Part shown: piece by piece, positions 44,089-52,654 of the stretch
How the letters are laid out: each line of letters starts with the position of its first letter
How positions within the stretch are numbered: the stretch's first letter is position 1
Origin: Clostridium sp. MB40-C1
GTDB taxonomy: Bacteria; Bacillota; Clostridia; Clostridiales; Clostridiaceae
Reading direction: 5' to 3'
Length of the DNA stretch: 64,000 nt
Assembly (NCBI RefSeq): GCF_030913655.1
Contig: NZ_CP133189.1
Span: 2,356,001-2,420,000, forward strand
Notes under the pieces: model-generated
Database searches by the model: none
Told to the model about the DNA's origin: nothing
What the model saw: only the letters and a program-made list of their open reading frames with translations
Program-made: the position numbers and the translations under genes

Positions 44089-44472
44089 ATGTCAAAAGTT
44101 AAAGATAAAACTTACTTATGTGGTATGGAGCTCACAATGGATGTTATTGGTGGGAAATGGAAAAGTGTTATACTATGGCACTTACGAAATAAAACTCTTA
44201 GATTTAGTCAATTAAAAAGAAGACTTCATGGTATAACTCAGAAAATGTTAACTCAACAACTTAGAGAATTAGAAGAAGATGGTCTTATAAATAGAAAAGT
44301 ATTTCCTCAAGTTCCTCCCAAGGTAGAGTATAGTCTTACTGAATATGGACAAAGTATCGTACCTGTTCTTTATAGCATTTATCAGTGGGGAATTAACTAC
44401 TCAAAACATTTTAATCTAGATTTGGACATCCCTGAAGACATTATTCAGAAAATAATGACTCGTGAAGTATAA
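44089..44472 (+). CDS. HxlR-family transcriptional regulator
   Basis: A 127-aa winged-helix regulator. It has the family pattern: a Cys near the N-terminus (YLCGMELTMDVIGGKWKSVI), then RFSQLKRRLHGITQKMLTQQ followed by LRELEEDGLI, then the wing PPKVEYSLTEYG. The N-terminal Cys at residue 11 is often the redox or aldehyde sensor in this family. It is a single gene with its own terminator. The target is unknown. The zinc-ribbon protein and SDR genes downstream are on the other strand. Confidence 0.9.
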   Translation: MSKVKDKTYLCGMELTMDVIGGKWKSVILWHLRNKTLRFSQLKRRLHGITQKMLTQQLRELEEDGLINRKVFPQVPPKVEYSLTEYGQSIVPVLYSIYQWGINYSKHFNLDLDIPEDIIQKIMTREV

Positions 44473-44490
44473 AATTGTGCAAATTTAAAA

Positions 44491-44522
44491 ATGACTGTTG
44501 ATTACAACAGTCATCCTTTTAC
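44491..44522 (+). terminator. terminator of the HxlR gene
   Basis: ATGACTGTTG-atta-CAACAGTCAT, a 10-bp stem followed by CCTTTT. It may also serve the convergent zinc-ribbon gene. Confidence 0.8.
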
Positions 44523-44533
44523 ATTATATAATA

Positions 44534-44701
44534 TTATCTTCTAGGTCCAGAATTTCTCTTCTGCATCTTCTTCTTTTTTCTGCACTCTGGGCATCTTACA
44601 GGATCATTTTCAAACCCTTTTTCTTTGTAAAAAGCCTGTTCTCCTTCTGAAAATACAAACTCATTTCCACAATCTTTACATACAATTACTTTGTCTGCCA
44701 T
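44534..44701 (-). CDS. small zinc-ribbon protein
   Basis: A 55-aa protein starting MADKVIVCKDCGNEFVFSEG. Two CxxC pairs (CKDC and CPEC) make one zinc ribbon. The middle FYKEKGFENDPVRCPECR is typical of the zinc-ribbon family found widely in clostridia. A Lys/Arg-rich tail (KKKKMQKRNSGPRR) follows. It has GAGGAG about 10 nt before the ATG. Function is unknown; nucleic-acid binding is plausible from the basic tail. Confidence 0.85.
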   Translation of the reverse strand: MADKVIVCKDCGNEFVFSEGEQAFYKEKGFENDPVRCPECRKKKKMQKRNSGPRR

Positions 44702-44883
44702 TATAAACTAACTCCTCTTCCTTTTTAATTTTATTTGCTGCTCTTAATATCAAAATTTCATAAAAGCTTTGATTATTATGGCCTGCAATGATACTTTAAG
44801 CGCAGTTTATCTTTATTTAGTTTACCATATATATACACAATATTCAATTAATTTATAGCCTTATTTTTCGACACTTTTTAACG

Positions 44884-45624
44884 TTAAATATATCCTCCAT
44901 CTACAGTTATAATTTGTGAAGTAATATATTTAGATTCATCACTAGCTAGAAATATCGCTAATTTAGCTATATCTTCCCCTTCACCAAATCTTGATATAGG
45001 TATCTCGTCAGTCAAAGCTTTTCTATCTTCTTGTGACATCCATTTATTCATATCCGTATCTATAACTCCAGGCTGTATTCCATTAACTCTTATACCTGAA
45101 GGCGCAAGTTCTTTTCCTAATGCTTTTGTAAAAGAATTCACTCCACCTTTGGAAGCAGAATATAAAACCTCACAAGAGGCACCAACCCCACCCCATATGG
45201 AAGAAATATTAACTATACTACCTTTTTTCCTTTCTATCATATGTTTTACAACATTGCTACAAGTATTAAAAACGCCTTTCAAATTTACACCTACAATATC
45301 ATCAAAATCTTTTTCTGTCATATCCATAAAAAGACCAACTTTAGATATTCCTGCATTGTTTATTAATACATCTATTTTACCATATTTGTCTATTATGGAT
45401 TGTGTCATTTTTTTTGCAAAACTATAATCCTTAACGTCACCTTTTATAGCCTCACAATAACCACCTAATTCTTTTATGTCCTCTATAGTCTTTTCAGCTT
45501 CCATATCATTATTTCTATAGTTAATTATTACAGAAGCATTGCACCTTGCAAATTCGAATGCTATACTTTTTCCTATTCCTCTGCTTCCACCAGTTACAAG
45601 AACTACTTTTCCATGAAAATCCAT
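44884..45624 (-). CDS. short-chain dehydrogenase (FabG-like)
   Basis: A 246-aa SDR oxidoreductase. NAD(P) site VTGGSRGIGKSIA (residues 9-21), NNAG motif near 88, catalytic Ser near 139 and YSASK (Tyr, Lys) near 152-156. The length and motifs equal 3-oxoacyl-ACP reductase, but many SDRs share them. No fatty-acid genes are near, so the substrate is open. It is a single gene. Confidence 0.85.
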   Translation of the reverse strand: MDFHGKVVLVTGGSRGIGKSIAFEFARCNASVIINYRNNDMEAEKTIEDIKELGGYCEAIKGDVKDYSFAKKMTQSIIDKYGKIDVLINNAGISKVGLFMDMTEKDFDDIVGVNLKGVFNTCSNVVKHMIERKKGSIVNISSIWGGVGASCEVLYSASKGGVNSFTKALGKELAPSGIRVNGIQPGVIDTDMNKWMSQEDRKALTDEIPISRFGEGEDIAKLAIFLASDESKYITSQIITVDGGYI

Positions 45625-45808
45625 ACAATCACCTTCTATATATATTTCTACATTGAGTTTTAAATTTTAATTAATGTGGCTTTAAAACTTCACCTAATTT
45701 AAATAATCCTGTTTATTATATCACTACTTTTATTTGGTGTGAACTATGGATCAACTTATAAGCATATTTATAATCAATTCTACTATTGGTATTTACACAC
45801 TAAATGCA

Positions 45809-45874
45809 ATTAGATTGCTCCATAATTCGTAGCAAATATTTTTTCTGCTAAGATGAATTATAAAGCAATCTAAT
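45809..45874. terminator. long imperfect hairpin after the DUF2325 gene
   Basis: ATTAGATTGCT at 45809-45819 pairs with AGCAATCTAAT at 45864-45874, with a second inner stem (ATAATTC/GAATTAT). It ends 5 nt from the DUF2325 stop and would terminate that gene. Confidence 0.65.
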
Positions 45875-45878
45875 ATTA

Positions 45879-46166
45879 TTAGCACTCATTTAAAAACTCA
45901 TTTAATGACTTTTCTATGTGAATCCAAGATCTTTTGGCAAATAAAACTTTTGTACTATCACACTTAATTTGTTTCTTTAAAGCTTTAGTAATTTGATGAT
46001 TTACAAAGTCAGTCAAAATCAAAACTAAATCTGTATTTTCAGGAACCTTAATAGATTTTTGACTTTTCTTTCTCCCTGACAAATGATTTATTTGCTCAAA
46101 CCCTTGTAACCTTAAATTTTCTTTTATATTACCTAATTTATCTCCACCTACAACTAAAACACTCAC
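45879..46166 (-). CDS. DUF2325 domain protein
   Basis: A 95-aa protein of the DUF2325 family. It starts MSVLVVGGDKLGNIKENL, then ILTDFVNHQITKALKKQIK, and ends KSLNEFLNEC. Members are small Rossmann-like proteins of unknown role, often near metal-transport genes. Here it lies 91 nt after feoB, separated by a terminator, so any link with iron uptake is only by position. Confidence 0.8.
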   Translation of the reverse strand: MSVLVVGGDKLGNIKENLRLQGFEQINHLSGRKKSQKSIKVPENTDLVLILTDFVNHQITKALKKQIKCDSTKVLFAKRSWIHIEKSLNEFLNEC

Positions 46167-46226
46167 TTTATCTATCCTCCTTATGATGTTTAATTGAATT
46201 TCATTATCAATTACTCTTTTAAATAA

Positions 46227-46251
46227 AAGGATGATCTCTTAGATCATCCTT
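46227..46251 (-). terminator. terminator of the feo operon
   Basis: AAGGATGATCT-ctt-AGATCATCCTT, an 11-bp perfect stem, T-rich afterwards in the minus direction. Confidence 0.85.
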
Positions 46252-46257
46252 ATTATA

Positions 46258-48276
46258 TTATTGAAATCCTATTAGTCTTCCAACTTGATATACAAGTACT
46301 GCCGCTACCCATCCTATTATAAATGTATAAACGGCTGAAAATATAGCCCATTTATGTGAATTTGTTTCTCTTCTTATGGCACCTAAAGCAGCTGCGCAAG
46401 GTGTATAAAGTAAAGTCATTATCATAAATGCCATAGCTGTAAGAGGAGTAAATGCTCCTTGTATCGCTGCTGTAAGTGCAGCCCCTTCCTCAACTCCTGC
46501 ATAAACCATACCTAAAGTAGCAACAACAGATTCTTTAGCTATTATACCAGCAAATAAAGCAACGCCTGCTTGCCATGTTCCAAAACCAGCTGGTTTAAAT
46601 ATAGGTGCTATTACTCCTCCTATTTTACCTAAAACTGATGCTTCACTGTATTGTTCAACTCCAAAAGGTATAACAGATAAAAACCAAAGTAATGTTACTA
46701 CAGCAAATATAATTGTTCCTGCTTTTTTTAAGAATGCTCCTGCTTTTTCCCACATAAGCATTAAAACATTTTTAACTGAAGGGACACGATAAGGAGGTAA
46801 TTCCATGATGAAATAAGAAGATTCTCCTTTAAACAAAGTTTTACTTAATACTTTACCAGCAATTAATGCTACTATTATTCCTATTACATACAGTGATATT
46901 AATACGAGTCCTCCCTTAGCAGAGAAAAATGCACCGATAAATACTAAATATATTGGTAGTCTAGCTCCACATGAAACAAAAGGATTTATAAGTATAGCTA
47001 TCATTCTATCTTTTTTACTTTCCAATGTTCTTGTAGCCATTATTCCTGGAACGTTGCATCCACCTCCAATTATCATAGATACGAAGGTTTTTCCATGAAG
47101 TCCTAATGCTCTCATTAACCTGTCCATAACATATGCTGCTCTAGCCATATATCCACTATCCTCTAGAACACCAATTAATAAGTACATAACCATTATTATT
47201 GGAAGGAATACTACTACCGATCCTACTCCATTTATAAGTCCATCTGTAACAAAAGAAGTTAACATTTCTGAAGCTCCTGAATTCGCCATAGCTTCTCCAG
47301 CCTTTTCTCCTAAAACACCAAACCATGCTTCTAATGTGTCCGCAAAAAATTGTCCAACAACAAATGTTGCTTGATATAAACAAAACATTATAAAAGCAAA
47401 TATTGGAATTCCTAAAAATTTATTAGTAACAACTCTATCTATCTTATCTGACAATGTTTCTTCATATTTTTCTGATCTCTTTATAGATTTTTGTACTACT
47501 CTCCCTATAAATTCATATCTTTTATCTACAATTGCCATTTCAGGTTCATACCCTAATGATTCCGTTAATGTTTTAACACTATGTGACAGTTTATCTAATA
47601 CCTTTTGAATATTTCCTTTTTCTTTTATATTGCTTAACATATAACTATCATTTTCTAATAACTTAATAGCTGTCCATTGTGCTGGATATTCTATTGCTGC
47701 AGCACTTTCTTCAAGAGATGCTTTTAAACCCGAAATTTCTTTTTCAATTTCTGAACCATAAGCAATTTCTACTTTTGCATTTTTTCCTTTTTTCCCATAT
47801 TCTAACACTTTAGAAACTAGCTCTTCTATTCCTTGTTTTTTAGTAGCAACAGTAGCTATAACAGGTACCCCTAATTCAGCTGATAATTTGTCAATATCTA
47901 TTTCTATTTTTCTACTTTTGGCTTCATCTACCATATTTAAAGCTACAACTACATTTGCATTCATTTCAAGAAGCTGTGTAGTTAAATATAAGTTTCTCTC
48001 AATATTAGTAGCATCAACTACATTAATAACTACATCTGGATTATCCTTTATAATGAAATTTCTTGCAACAACCTCATCTTCAGAATATGCTCCTAAGCTA
48101 TATGTTCCTGGAAGGTCTACTATTTCTTCTTCCTTACCTTTATATTTTAATTTTCCTACTTTTTTTTCTACTGTAACCCCTGGCCAGTTACCTACATGTT
48201 GCCTTGAACCTGTTAAAGCATTAAACAATGTAGTTTTACCACAGTTAGGATTACCCACCAAAGCTATTGTACTCAT
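46258..48276 (-). CDS. feoB: ferrous iron transporter FeoB
   Basis: A 672-aa membrane GTPase that imports Fe2+. N-terminal G domain: GNPNCGKTTLFNALTG (7-22), GNWPGVTVEKK switch I, DLPGTYSL (G3) near 53 and NMVDEAKSR (G4) near 115. A helical insertion domain follows, then the membrane part from about residue 280 with the Gate motifs (MIIGGGCNVPGIMATRTLES and a C-terminal PCAAALGAIRRE). It is somewhat shorter than E. coli FeoB, as in many Firmicutes. The start has GGGGGAG. It follows two feoA genes on the same strand. Confidence 0.95.
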   Translation of the reverse strand: MSTIALVGNPNCGKTTLFNALTGSRQHVGNWPGVTVEKKVGKLKYKGKEEEIVDLPGTYSLGAYSEDEVVARNFIIKDNPDVVINVVDATNIERNLYLTTQLLEMNANVVVALNMVDEAKSRKIEIDIDKLSAELGVPVIATVATKKQGIEELVSKVLEYGKKGKNAKVEIAYGSEIEKEISGLKASLEESAAAIEYPAQWTAIKLLENDSYMLSNIKEKGNIQKVLDKLSHSVKTLTESLGYEPEMAIVDKRYEFIGRVVQKSIKRSEKYEETLSDKIDRVVTNKFLGIPIFAFIMFCLYQATFVVGQFFADTLEAWFGVLGEKAGEAMANSGASEMLTSFVTDGLINGVGSVVVFLPIIMVMYLLIGVLEDSGYMARAAYVMDRLMRALGLHGKTFVSMIIGGGCNVPGIMATRTLESKKDRMIAILINPFVSCGARLPIYLVFIGAFFSAKGGLVLISLYVIGIIVALIAGKVLSKTLFKGESSYFIMELPPYRVPSVKNVLMLMWEKAGAFLKKAGTIIFAVVTLLWFLSVIPFGVEQYSEASVLGKIGGVIAPIFKPAGFGTWQAGVALFAGIIAKESVVATLGMVYAGVEEGAALTAAIQGAFTPLTAMAFMIMTLLYTPCAAALGAIRRETNSHKWAIFSAVYTFIIGWVAAVLVYQVGRLIGFQ

Positions 48277-48403
48277 TATTCTCCCCCTTATGCAAAATAC
48301 TCTTATATGACTTCAATATTCATTCTCATTTATTAATCCAAAAAAATAACTTATTATAACAATACTCTTAAACTTACTTATATTACTTATTTCATTTCAA
48401 GTA

Positions 48404-48631
48404 TCAACAAGCTTGAACCATAATTTTTTGTGCCATTCCTCTTCCAAGAGCTATACGACTTTCTCCTAATCTAACTATAATTGGCCCATTATTATTGCTT
48501 ATAATTCTAATTTCTGTACCTTTATTAAAACCCATCTCTACCATTTTTTTAGAAAAATCTTCTCCTCCAGCTATATTGTCTATTATAACTTTAGAGCCAA
48601 TATTAGCAAAACTCAAAGGCATTTTCTCCAT
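48404..48631 (-). CDS. feoA: FeoA domain protein, second copy
   Basis: A 75-aa SH3-like FeoA protein: MPLSFANIGSKVIIDNIAGG, KMVEMGFNKGTEIRII and GPIIVRLGESRIALGRGMAQ. It is thought to support FeoB. It lies 19 nt after the first feoA and 127 nt before feoB. Confidence 0.88.
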   Translation of the reverse strand: MEKMPLSFANIGSKVIIDNIAGGEDFSKKMVEMGFNKGTEIRIISNNNGPIIVRLGESRIALGRGMAQKIMVQAC

Positions 48632-48650
48632 AAAAAAACCTCCTTTTAAA

Positions 48651-48875
48651 TTATTCTACCGTAATAGACATAGCTTCTGCTTTTCTAAGAGTAAGTTTGT
48701 ACCCTCTTATTAATATCTCTATAGGATCTCCTAACGGTGCTTTACCTGACACTTGAATCTGTATTCCAGGAACTATACCCATATCCATTAAACGTCTTCT
48801 TACATTACTTTCTCTAGATATAGAGGTAACTTTAGTTTTAACTCCCACAGAAACTTCATTTAAGCCTCTAGCCAT
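48651..48875 (-). CDS. feoA: FeoA domain protein, first copy
   Basis: A 74-aa FeoA protein with RRLMDMGIVPGIQIQVSGKA and GDPIEILIRGYKLTLRKAEA. It is the first gene of a feoA-feoA-feoB operon. GGGGGG lies about 7 nt before the start. The two FeoA proteins are clearly different in sequence, so they are old paralogues rather than a recent copy. Confidence 0.88.
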   Translation of the reverse strand: MARGLNEVSVGVKTKVTSISRESNVRRRLMDMGIVPGIQIQVSGKAPLGDPIEILIRGYKLTLRKAEAMSITVE

Positions 48876-48960
48876 AATTATCTGTCCCCCCTTTAAAATA
48901 AAAACAAAATCACTAGAAATATAATTGATTTATTCTATCAATTCAAATTAATAATTATTT

Positions 48961-48978
48961 TCATTTACATGTAAATGA
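48961..48978. promoter_or_regulatory. 18-bp perfect palindrome upstream of feo
   Basis: TCATTTACATGTAAATGA is its own reverse complement and lies 86 bp before the first feoA. An iron-dependent repressor site (Fur or DtxR type) would be expected here. The sequence does not closely match the Fur 7-1-7 pattern. Confidence 0.5.
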
Positions 48979-49024
48979 TACTCTTTTTCAATTACCTTGT
49001 CAATAATAATTGTTAATTTTTATA

Positions 49025-49633
49025 TTAAACTCTAAAAGGATTCAAATCTTGTATAAGTAAATTAATAATCTTTACTTTAGCATTATCATACCTTTTAAAA
49101 GTATCTTTCGCCTTCTCCATATCATGATACACTTTCCAATAACCCATTATTAAGCATTGTTTATTAGGGCAATCTGTAAATTCCAACACATCGTCAACAG
49201 GATATCCTAAAAAAATTCCTATCTCATGTGGACATACATTCTCATATCTTTGACTTAATAAGTTTAAGCTTTCTTTTAAACTCATTTCTTCTATATAACC
49301 AAACCTTTGTAAAAAACTTATATTTTTATCTTCTTTTAAAATTTTCTTTAACTCTTCACTATTATAAAACAACACAGCGACCATATTTTCATTATGCTTA
49401 AGTTCATAAAACTCTAGCGGTATTTGTTCTCTTATTTCCTCTTTGTATAATTCCCAATACTTATATAAATTCCTTATTTCTCTATTTTTAAAAACAACAA
49501 GGGAAGATGGTTTTTCTCCAGCAATGGTTGGTGCTGTACTATAAGCTATAGTAGAAATCAAGTATTTTTTATCCTCTTGCTTTTCTATGGTATTTATAAA
49601 TTCTCTAATTAAATCCTTGCTCATACATCCCAT
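49025..49633 (-). CDS. DUF3793 family protein
   Basis: A 202-aa protein of the DUF3793 family, recognisable by IAYSTAPTIAGEKPSSLVVF, then CPHEIGIFLGYPVDDVLEF and YWKVYHDMEKAK. Role unknown; members are found in anaerobes. The CPHEIGIFLGYP block with a Cys-x-His is conserved between this copy and the one at 50261-50872 and may bind a metal or thiol partner. It follows the flavodoxin gene by 105 nt. Confidence 0.8.
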   Translation of the reverse strand: MGCMSKDLIREFINTIEKQEDKKYLISTIAYSTAPTIAGEKPSSLVVFKNREIRNLYKYWELYKEEIREQIPLEFYELKHNENMVAVLFYNSEELKKILKEDKNISFLQRFGYIEEMSLKESLNLLSQRYENVCPHEIGIFLGYPVDDVLEFTDCPNKQCLIMGYWKVYHDMEKAKDTFKRYDNAKVKIINLLIQDLNPFRV

Positions 49634-49738
49634 CCTCCCTTTAATAATATTTAAGTAAGTTTAATCCAAAGTTAAAAAAATTAGATACTCTTTGTAATCT
49701 TTATTTTTGATGTAACATATTATAATTTATGAATGTAT

Positions 49739-50170
49739 TTATGCTTTTGCTAACATTTGACCAACTTCTTTACATTTTTGTATATCTTCATCATTAGGCT
49801 CGTTGTTTGCCATTAGTCCTTCATCTTCTATTAAATCAGCTCCAGCGCCTTCCATTCTTTCTACCCAATTTCTCATCCATTCTCCGTCTCCCCATCCATA
49901 AGATCCGAATAATGCCATTTTCTTTCCTTGTACTTTTGACTCAATAGATTCAACAAATGGTTCCATTTCAGCTTCTTCTAAGACTTCTTGTCCCATAGAT
50001 GGGCATCCTAGTGCAACTGCATCTGCATTTATAACATCATCAACTGAAGCCTCACCTACATTTATTAATTTAACTTCTGTTTCATCGCCTTTTGCTCCTT
50101 CTGCTATTGCCTTAGCCATAGCTTCTGTATTTCCAGTTCCACTCCAATAAATAATATTTATTTTTTTCAT
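49739..50170 (-). CDS. flavodoxin
   Basis: A 143-aa flavodoxin, FMN-based electron carrier that replaces ferredoxin when iron is low. The FMN phosphate loop YWSGTGNTEAMAKAI is at residues 6-20, and the isoalloxazine loops SMGQEV and GSYGWGDGEWM follow. I place the start at the ATG of 50170, right after AGGAGGGG; the longer frame has no ribosome site. A Fur-like site lies just upstream. It stands between two DUF3793 genes. Confidence 0.92.
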   Translation of the reverse strand: MKKINIIYWSGTGNTEAMAKAIAEGAKGDETEVKLINVGEASVDDVINADAVALGCPSMGQEVLEEAEMEPFVESIESKVQGKKMALFGSYGWGDGEWMRNWVERMEGAGADLIEDEGLMANNEPNDEDIQKCKEVGQMLAKA

Positions 50171-50185
50171 AGTTACCCCTCCTAA

Positions 50186-50212
50186 ATGATAATGAATCTC
50201 AATTTCATTATT
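50186..50212. promoter_or_regulatory. Fur-like site before flavodoxin
   Basis: The bases TGATAATGAATCTCA (50187-50201) match the 7-1-7 Fur pattern TGATAAT-N-ATTATCA at 12 of 14 positions. They lie 17-40 bp upstream of the ribosome site. Iron control of a flavodoxin fits known practice. Confidence 0.55.
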
Positions 50213-50260
50213 AGTATATACCATTATTTCCTTTTTGTAAATATCTTTCAGGTATTTTTA

Positions 50261-50872
50261 TTAAATTTTCTTCAATATATCTATGAACTCTACTTTATTA
50301 CTAATTAGATTTATAACTTTTTCTCTACATAAATCATACTTTTCGAATATCTTTAAAGCATAACTAGGATTATGGTAAACTTTCCAATACCCAAATATTA
50401 TAGCCTTCTTTTGATTACCATTCATGAATTCAATTACATCCTCTAACGGATATCCTAAAAAAATTCCTATTTCATTAGGACAATTATAGTAATATCTAGT
50501 TTTTAATAAAAAAAGACATTGTTTTAATGACATTTTTGATTTATATCCATATTGTTTTAAAAATTTTATATTAATTTCATCTTTTAATACTTCTTGCATT
50601 TGAAAATCATTATAAAATAAAACCGCAGTACTATCTTTACTATTTTTCAATTCATAAAAACTTATATTTAATTCTTTATAGATATCCTCTTTATAGATTT
50701 TCCAAATATTATTTAACTTTCTCTTTCCTTTATTATGAAAAATTATAAGATATGAAGGTTTGTGCTTTGCTATAGTTGGTGCAGCACTGTATAAAATCGT
50801 TGCAATTAAATAATCCCTATTATTAAAATTGTCAATCATATTCATGAATCTATATTTTTTTAAATTATCCAT
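50261..50872 (-). CDS. DUF3793 family protein, second copy
   Basis: A 203-aa paralogue of the 49025-49633 protein, with IATILYSAAPTIAKHKPSYL, CPNEIGIFLGYPLEDVIEFM and YWKVYHNPSYALK. It is the gene upstream of flavodoxin, 91 nt away, and has its own Fur-like site. Two DUF3793 genes around a flavodoxin, all on the same strand, suggest a common role under iron limitation (inference). Confidence 0.8.
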   Translation of the reverse strand: MDNLKKYRFMNMIDNFNNRDYLIATILYSAAPTIAKHKPSYLIIFHNKGKRKLNNIWKIYKEDIYKELNISFYELKNSKDSTAVLFYNDFQMQEVLKDEINIKFLKQYGYKSKMSLKQCLFLLKTRYYYNCPNEIGIFLGYPLEDVIEFMNGNQKKAIIFGYWKVYHNPSYALKIFEKYDLCREKVINLISNKVEFIDILKKI

Positions 50873-50932
50873 GAAAAATCCTCCCTATCTTTTATCTGAT
50901 GTCTAACCACTCTAATATTCCCATCTTTCTTA

Positions 50933-50952
50933 AAAATGATTTTCATTATTAA
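50933..50952. promoter_or_regulatory. Fur-like palindrome before the second DUF3793 gene
   Basis: Contains AATGATTTTCATT, a 13-bp palindrome with an AATGA/TCATT core as in Fur sites, about 60 bp upstream of the start. Confidence 0.5.
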
Positions 50953-51132
50953 TACAAATAACCTATATGTATTTCCTTTAACCCTTTCATAATATTATTT
51001 GCATTATACATATAATATATTTAGCTTATTAAACAATTCATAAGCAAAAGCAATCATAAAAGAAAATGTATATAATATTCTCGAAAAGCAAATTATAATG
51101 AATGTGAAAATAAGTTTAAGGAGGTTTTTTTA

Positions 51133-51306
51133 ATGGCTTTTAAAATTATTGATTCCTGTGTAAGCTGTGGAGCATGTGAACCTGAATGTCCTGTTAATGC
51201 AATTACTCAAGGTGAACATTATTATGTTATAGATCCCAATACTTGTATAGATTGTGGCGCCTGTGCTAACGTCTGTCCTGTTGGTGCTCCTATACCAGAA
51301 GATTAG
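51133..51306 (+). CDS. 2[4Fe-4S] ferredoxin
   Basis: A 57-aa clostridial ferredoxin. It starts [20 protein letters not shown]. Cluster cysteines are at [12 protein letters not shown] (9, 12, 15, 19) and [12 protein letters not shown] (38, 41, 44, 48). A GGAGG ribosome site precedes it. It can accept electrons for the hydrogenase. The strand is plus, opposite to the related ferredoxin at 54365-54535. A strong terminator follows. Confidence 0.93.
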   Translation: MAFKIIDSCVSCGACEPECPVNAITQGEHYYVIDPNTCIDCGACANVCPVGAPIPED

Positions 51307-51327
51307 ATCATAAATTTGGGTTAAATA

Positions 51328-51372
51328 AAAAAGAGATACAATGTGAAAATCATTCACATTGTATCTCTTTTT
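51328..51372. terminator. bidirectional terminator between ferredoxin and HD-GYP genes
   Basis: A 20-bp stem AAAAAGAGATACAATGTGAA / TTCACATTGTATCTCTTTTT with A-run and T-run on the outside, in the gap of two convergent genes. Confidence 0.9.
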
Positions 51373-51418
51373 ATCAACTAGATTACCTATAATTTATAAT
51401 TTTAGTTTTTTGATTAAA

Positions 51419-52618
51419 TTATTCAAGGGATAATCTAACTTTTTTAGTGGCCGAAGGACATAAAGCACCATCAATAACCATATCATCAACAATACTCCAT
51501 GCTTTTGAAGCTTCCATCCCTTTCCTATATGGTCTATCTTCAGTTAATGCTTGATATACATCACAAACGCACATTAATTTATCCATATCGCTAAGTTCAT
51601 ATCCTAGAAGTCTTTGAGGGTATCCCTTACCATCAACTCTCTCATGGTGATTAGCCGCCCATGAAGTTATGTCTTCTATACCAGGTATTTGTTCTAATAT
51701 TAATCTTGTATAATAAGAATGAGTGTTAATTATAGCTCTCTCATATGTATCTAATTTTCCATTTTTATTTAGAATACTATTGGGAACTGCAATTTTACCA
51801 AGATCATGTAAAAGTCCTGCAATATATGCCTTTTTCTGAATGACTTGATTATACCCTAATATATTTGTAACACAATGCATCTTATTGGCTATACCTCTTG
51901 AATGATTATGAGTAAATTTACTCTTACTATCTATAATGCCCGCAAAAACTTCTGAAATATTCTCTAAAGACTCTAAATTAATACTTAACATATCTTTAGG
52001 GAGAATTTTGTTTAAAATATAGTCAAAATTATTAAATTTACAATCTAACCAAAATCTTTCACCTTCAGATATTTCTAAAAAGCCGTCTATAACTTCTGGA
52101 CTTAACCTTTTATTTTTATTTTTAACAATAGCTTTTGTAAACATATCTTTTGCTTTTATATAATCTATACTTTCATCAAATATAGAATCAAACTCGTCAG
52201 CAAGTGAAACTATTTGAGAAATAATTGGTATATTATATCTAGATAATTCAAAAGGTCCTTTTCCATCCCATCTTTCATGGTGATACTTAATAGCTATATA
52301 GACCTCTTCGGGTAAATTCATTCTTTTTAATATATGTTCACCTTTTTTACAATGAACTATCCAACTAGTCCTTTTATCTAATATGTCACTTCTAGTATAG
52401 TTGTTTATTCCTATATCATGCAATGCTGCTGCATAATACACATTTTTAATTTTATCTTCACTTAATTTTAAAGTTCTTGCTAATCTTATAGAAATATAAG
52501 CTATTCTTTTAGCATGATTAATACTTTTACACTCTGCTATATCTAACGCCATAGAAAATGCATTAAATACATGAAAAGATGGTATTTCATTAAAATACGG
52601 TCTCTCCATAATCGTCAT
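51419..52618 (-). CDS. tandem HD/HD-GYP domain protein (c-di-GMP phosphodiesterase type)
   Basis: A 399-aa protein with two HD domains. The first (about 20-180) has AAALHDIGINNY and HHERWDGKGPFEL. The second (about 220-390) has GLLHDLGKIAVP and the full HD-GYP mark NHHERVDGKGYP. The second is the likely phosphodiesterase; the first has GKGP in place of GYP. An AAAGGAG ribosome site is present. It follows the chemotaxis-like gene by 36 nt and so is co-transcribed. Confidence 0.87.
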   Translation of the reverse strand: MTIMERPYFNEIPSFHVFNAFSMALDIAECKSINHAKRIAYISIRLARTLKLSEDKIKNVYYAAALHDIGINNYTRSDILDKRTSWIVHCKKGEHILKRMNLPEEVYIAIKYHHERWDGKGPFELSRYNIPIISQIVSLADEFDSIFDESIDYIKAKDMFTKAIVKNKNKRLSPEVIDGFLEISEGERFWLDCKFNNFDYILNKILPKDMLSINLESLENISEVFAGIIDSKSKFTHNHSRGIANKMHCVTNILGYNQVIQKKAYIAGLLHDLGKIAVPNSILNKNGKLDTYERAIINTHSYYTRLILEQIPGIEDITSWAANHHERVDGKGYPQRLLGYELSDMDKLMCVCDVYQALTEDRPYRKGMEASKAWSIVDDMVIDGALCPSATKKVRLSLE

Positions 52619-52654
52619 ATATCTCCTTTATATAAATAGATTTTGTGCTTACCA

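Noticed and set aside
47156-47383. Second minus-strand frame inside feoB
   Set aside because: Same strand but different frame, Trp/Cys/Ser rich, fully inside an intact feoB.
51130-51357. Minus-strand open frame of 75 codons
   Set aside because: It is the shadow of the plus-strand ferredoxin (51133-51306), which has a ribosome site and all cluster cysteines.
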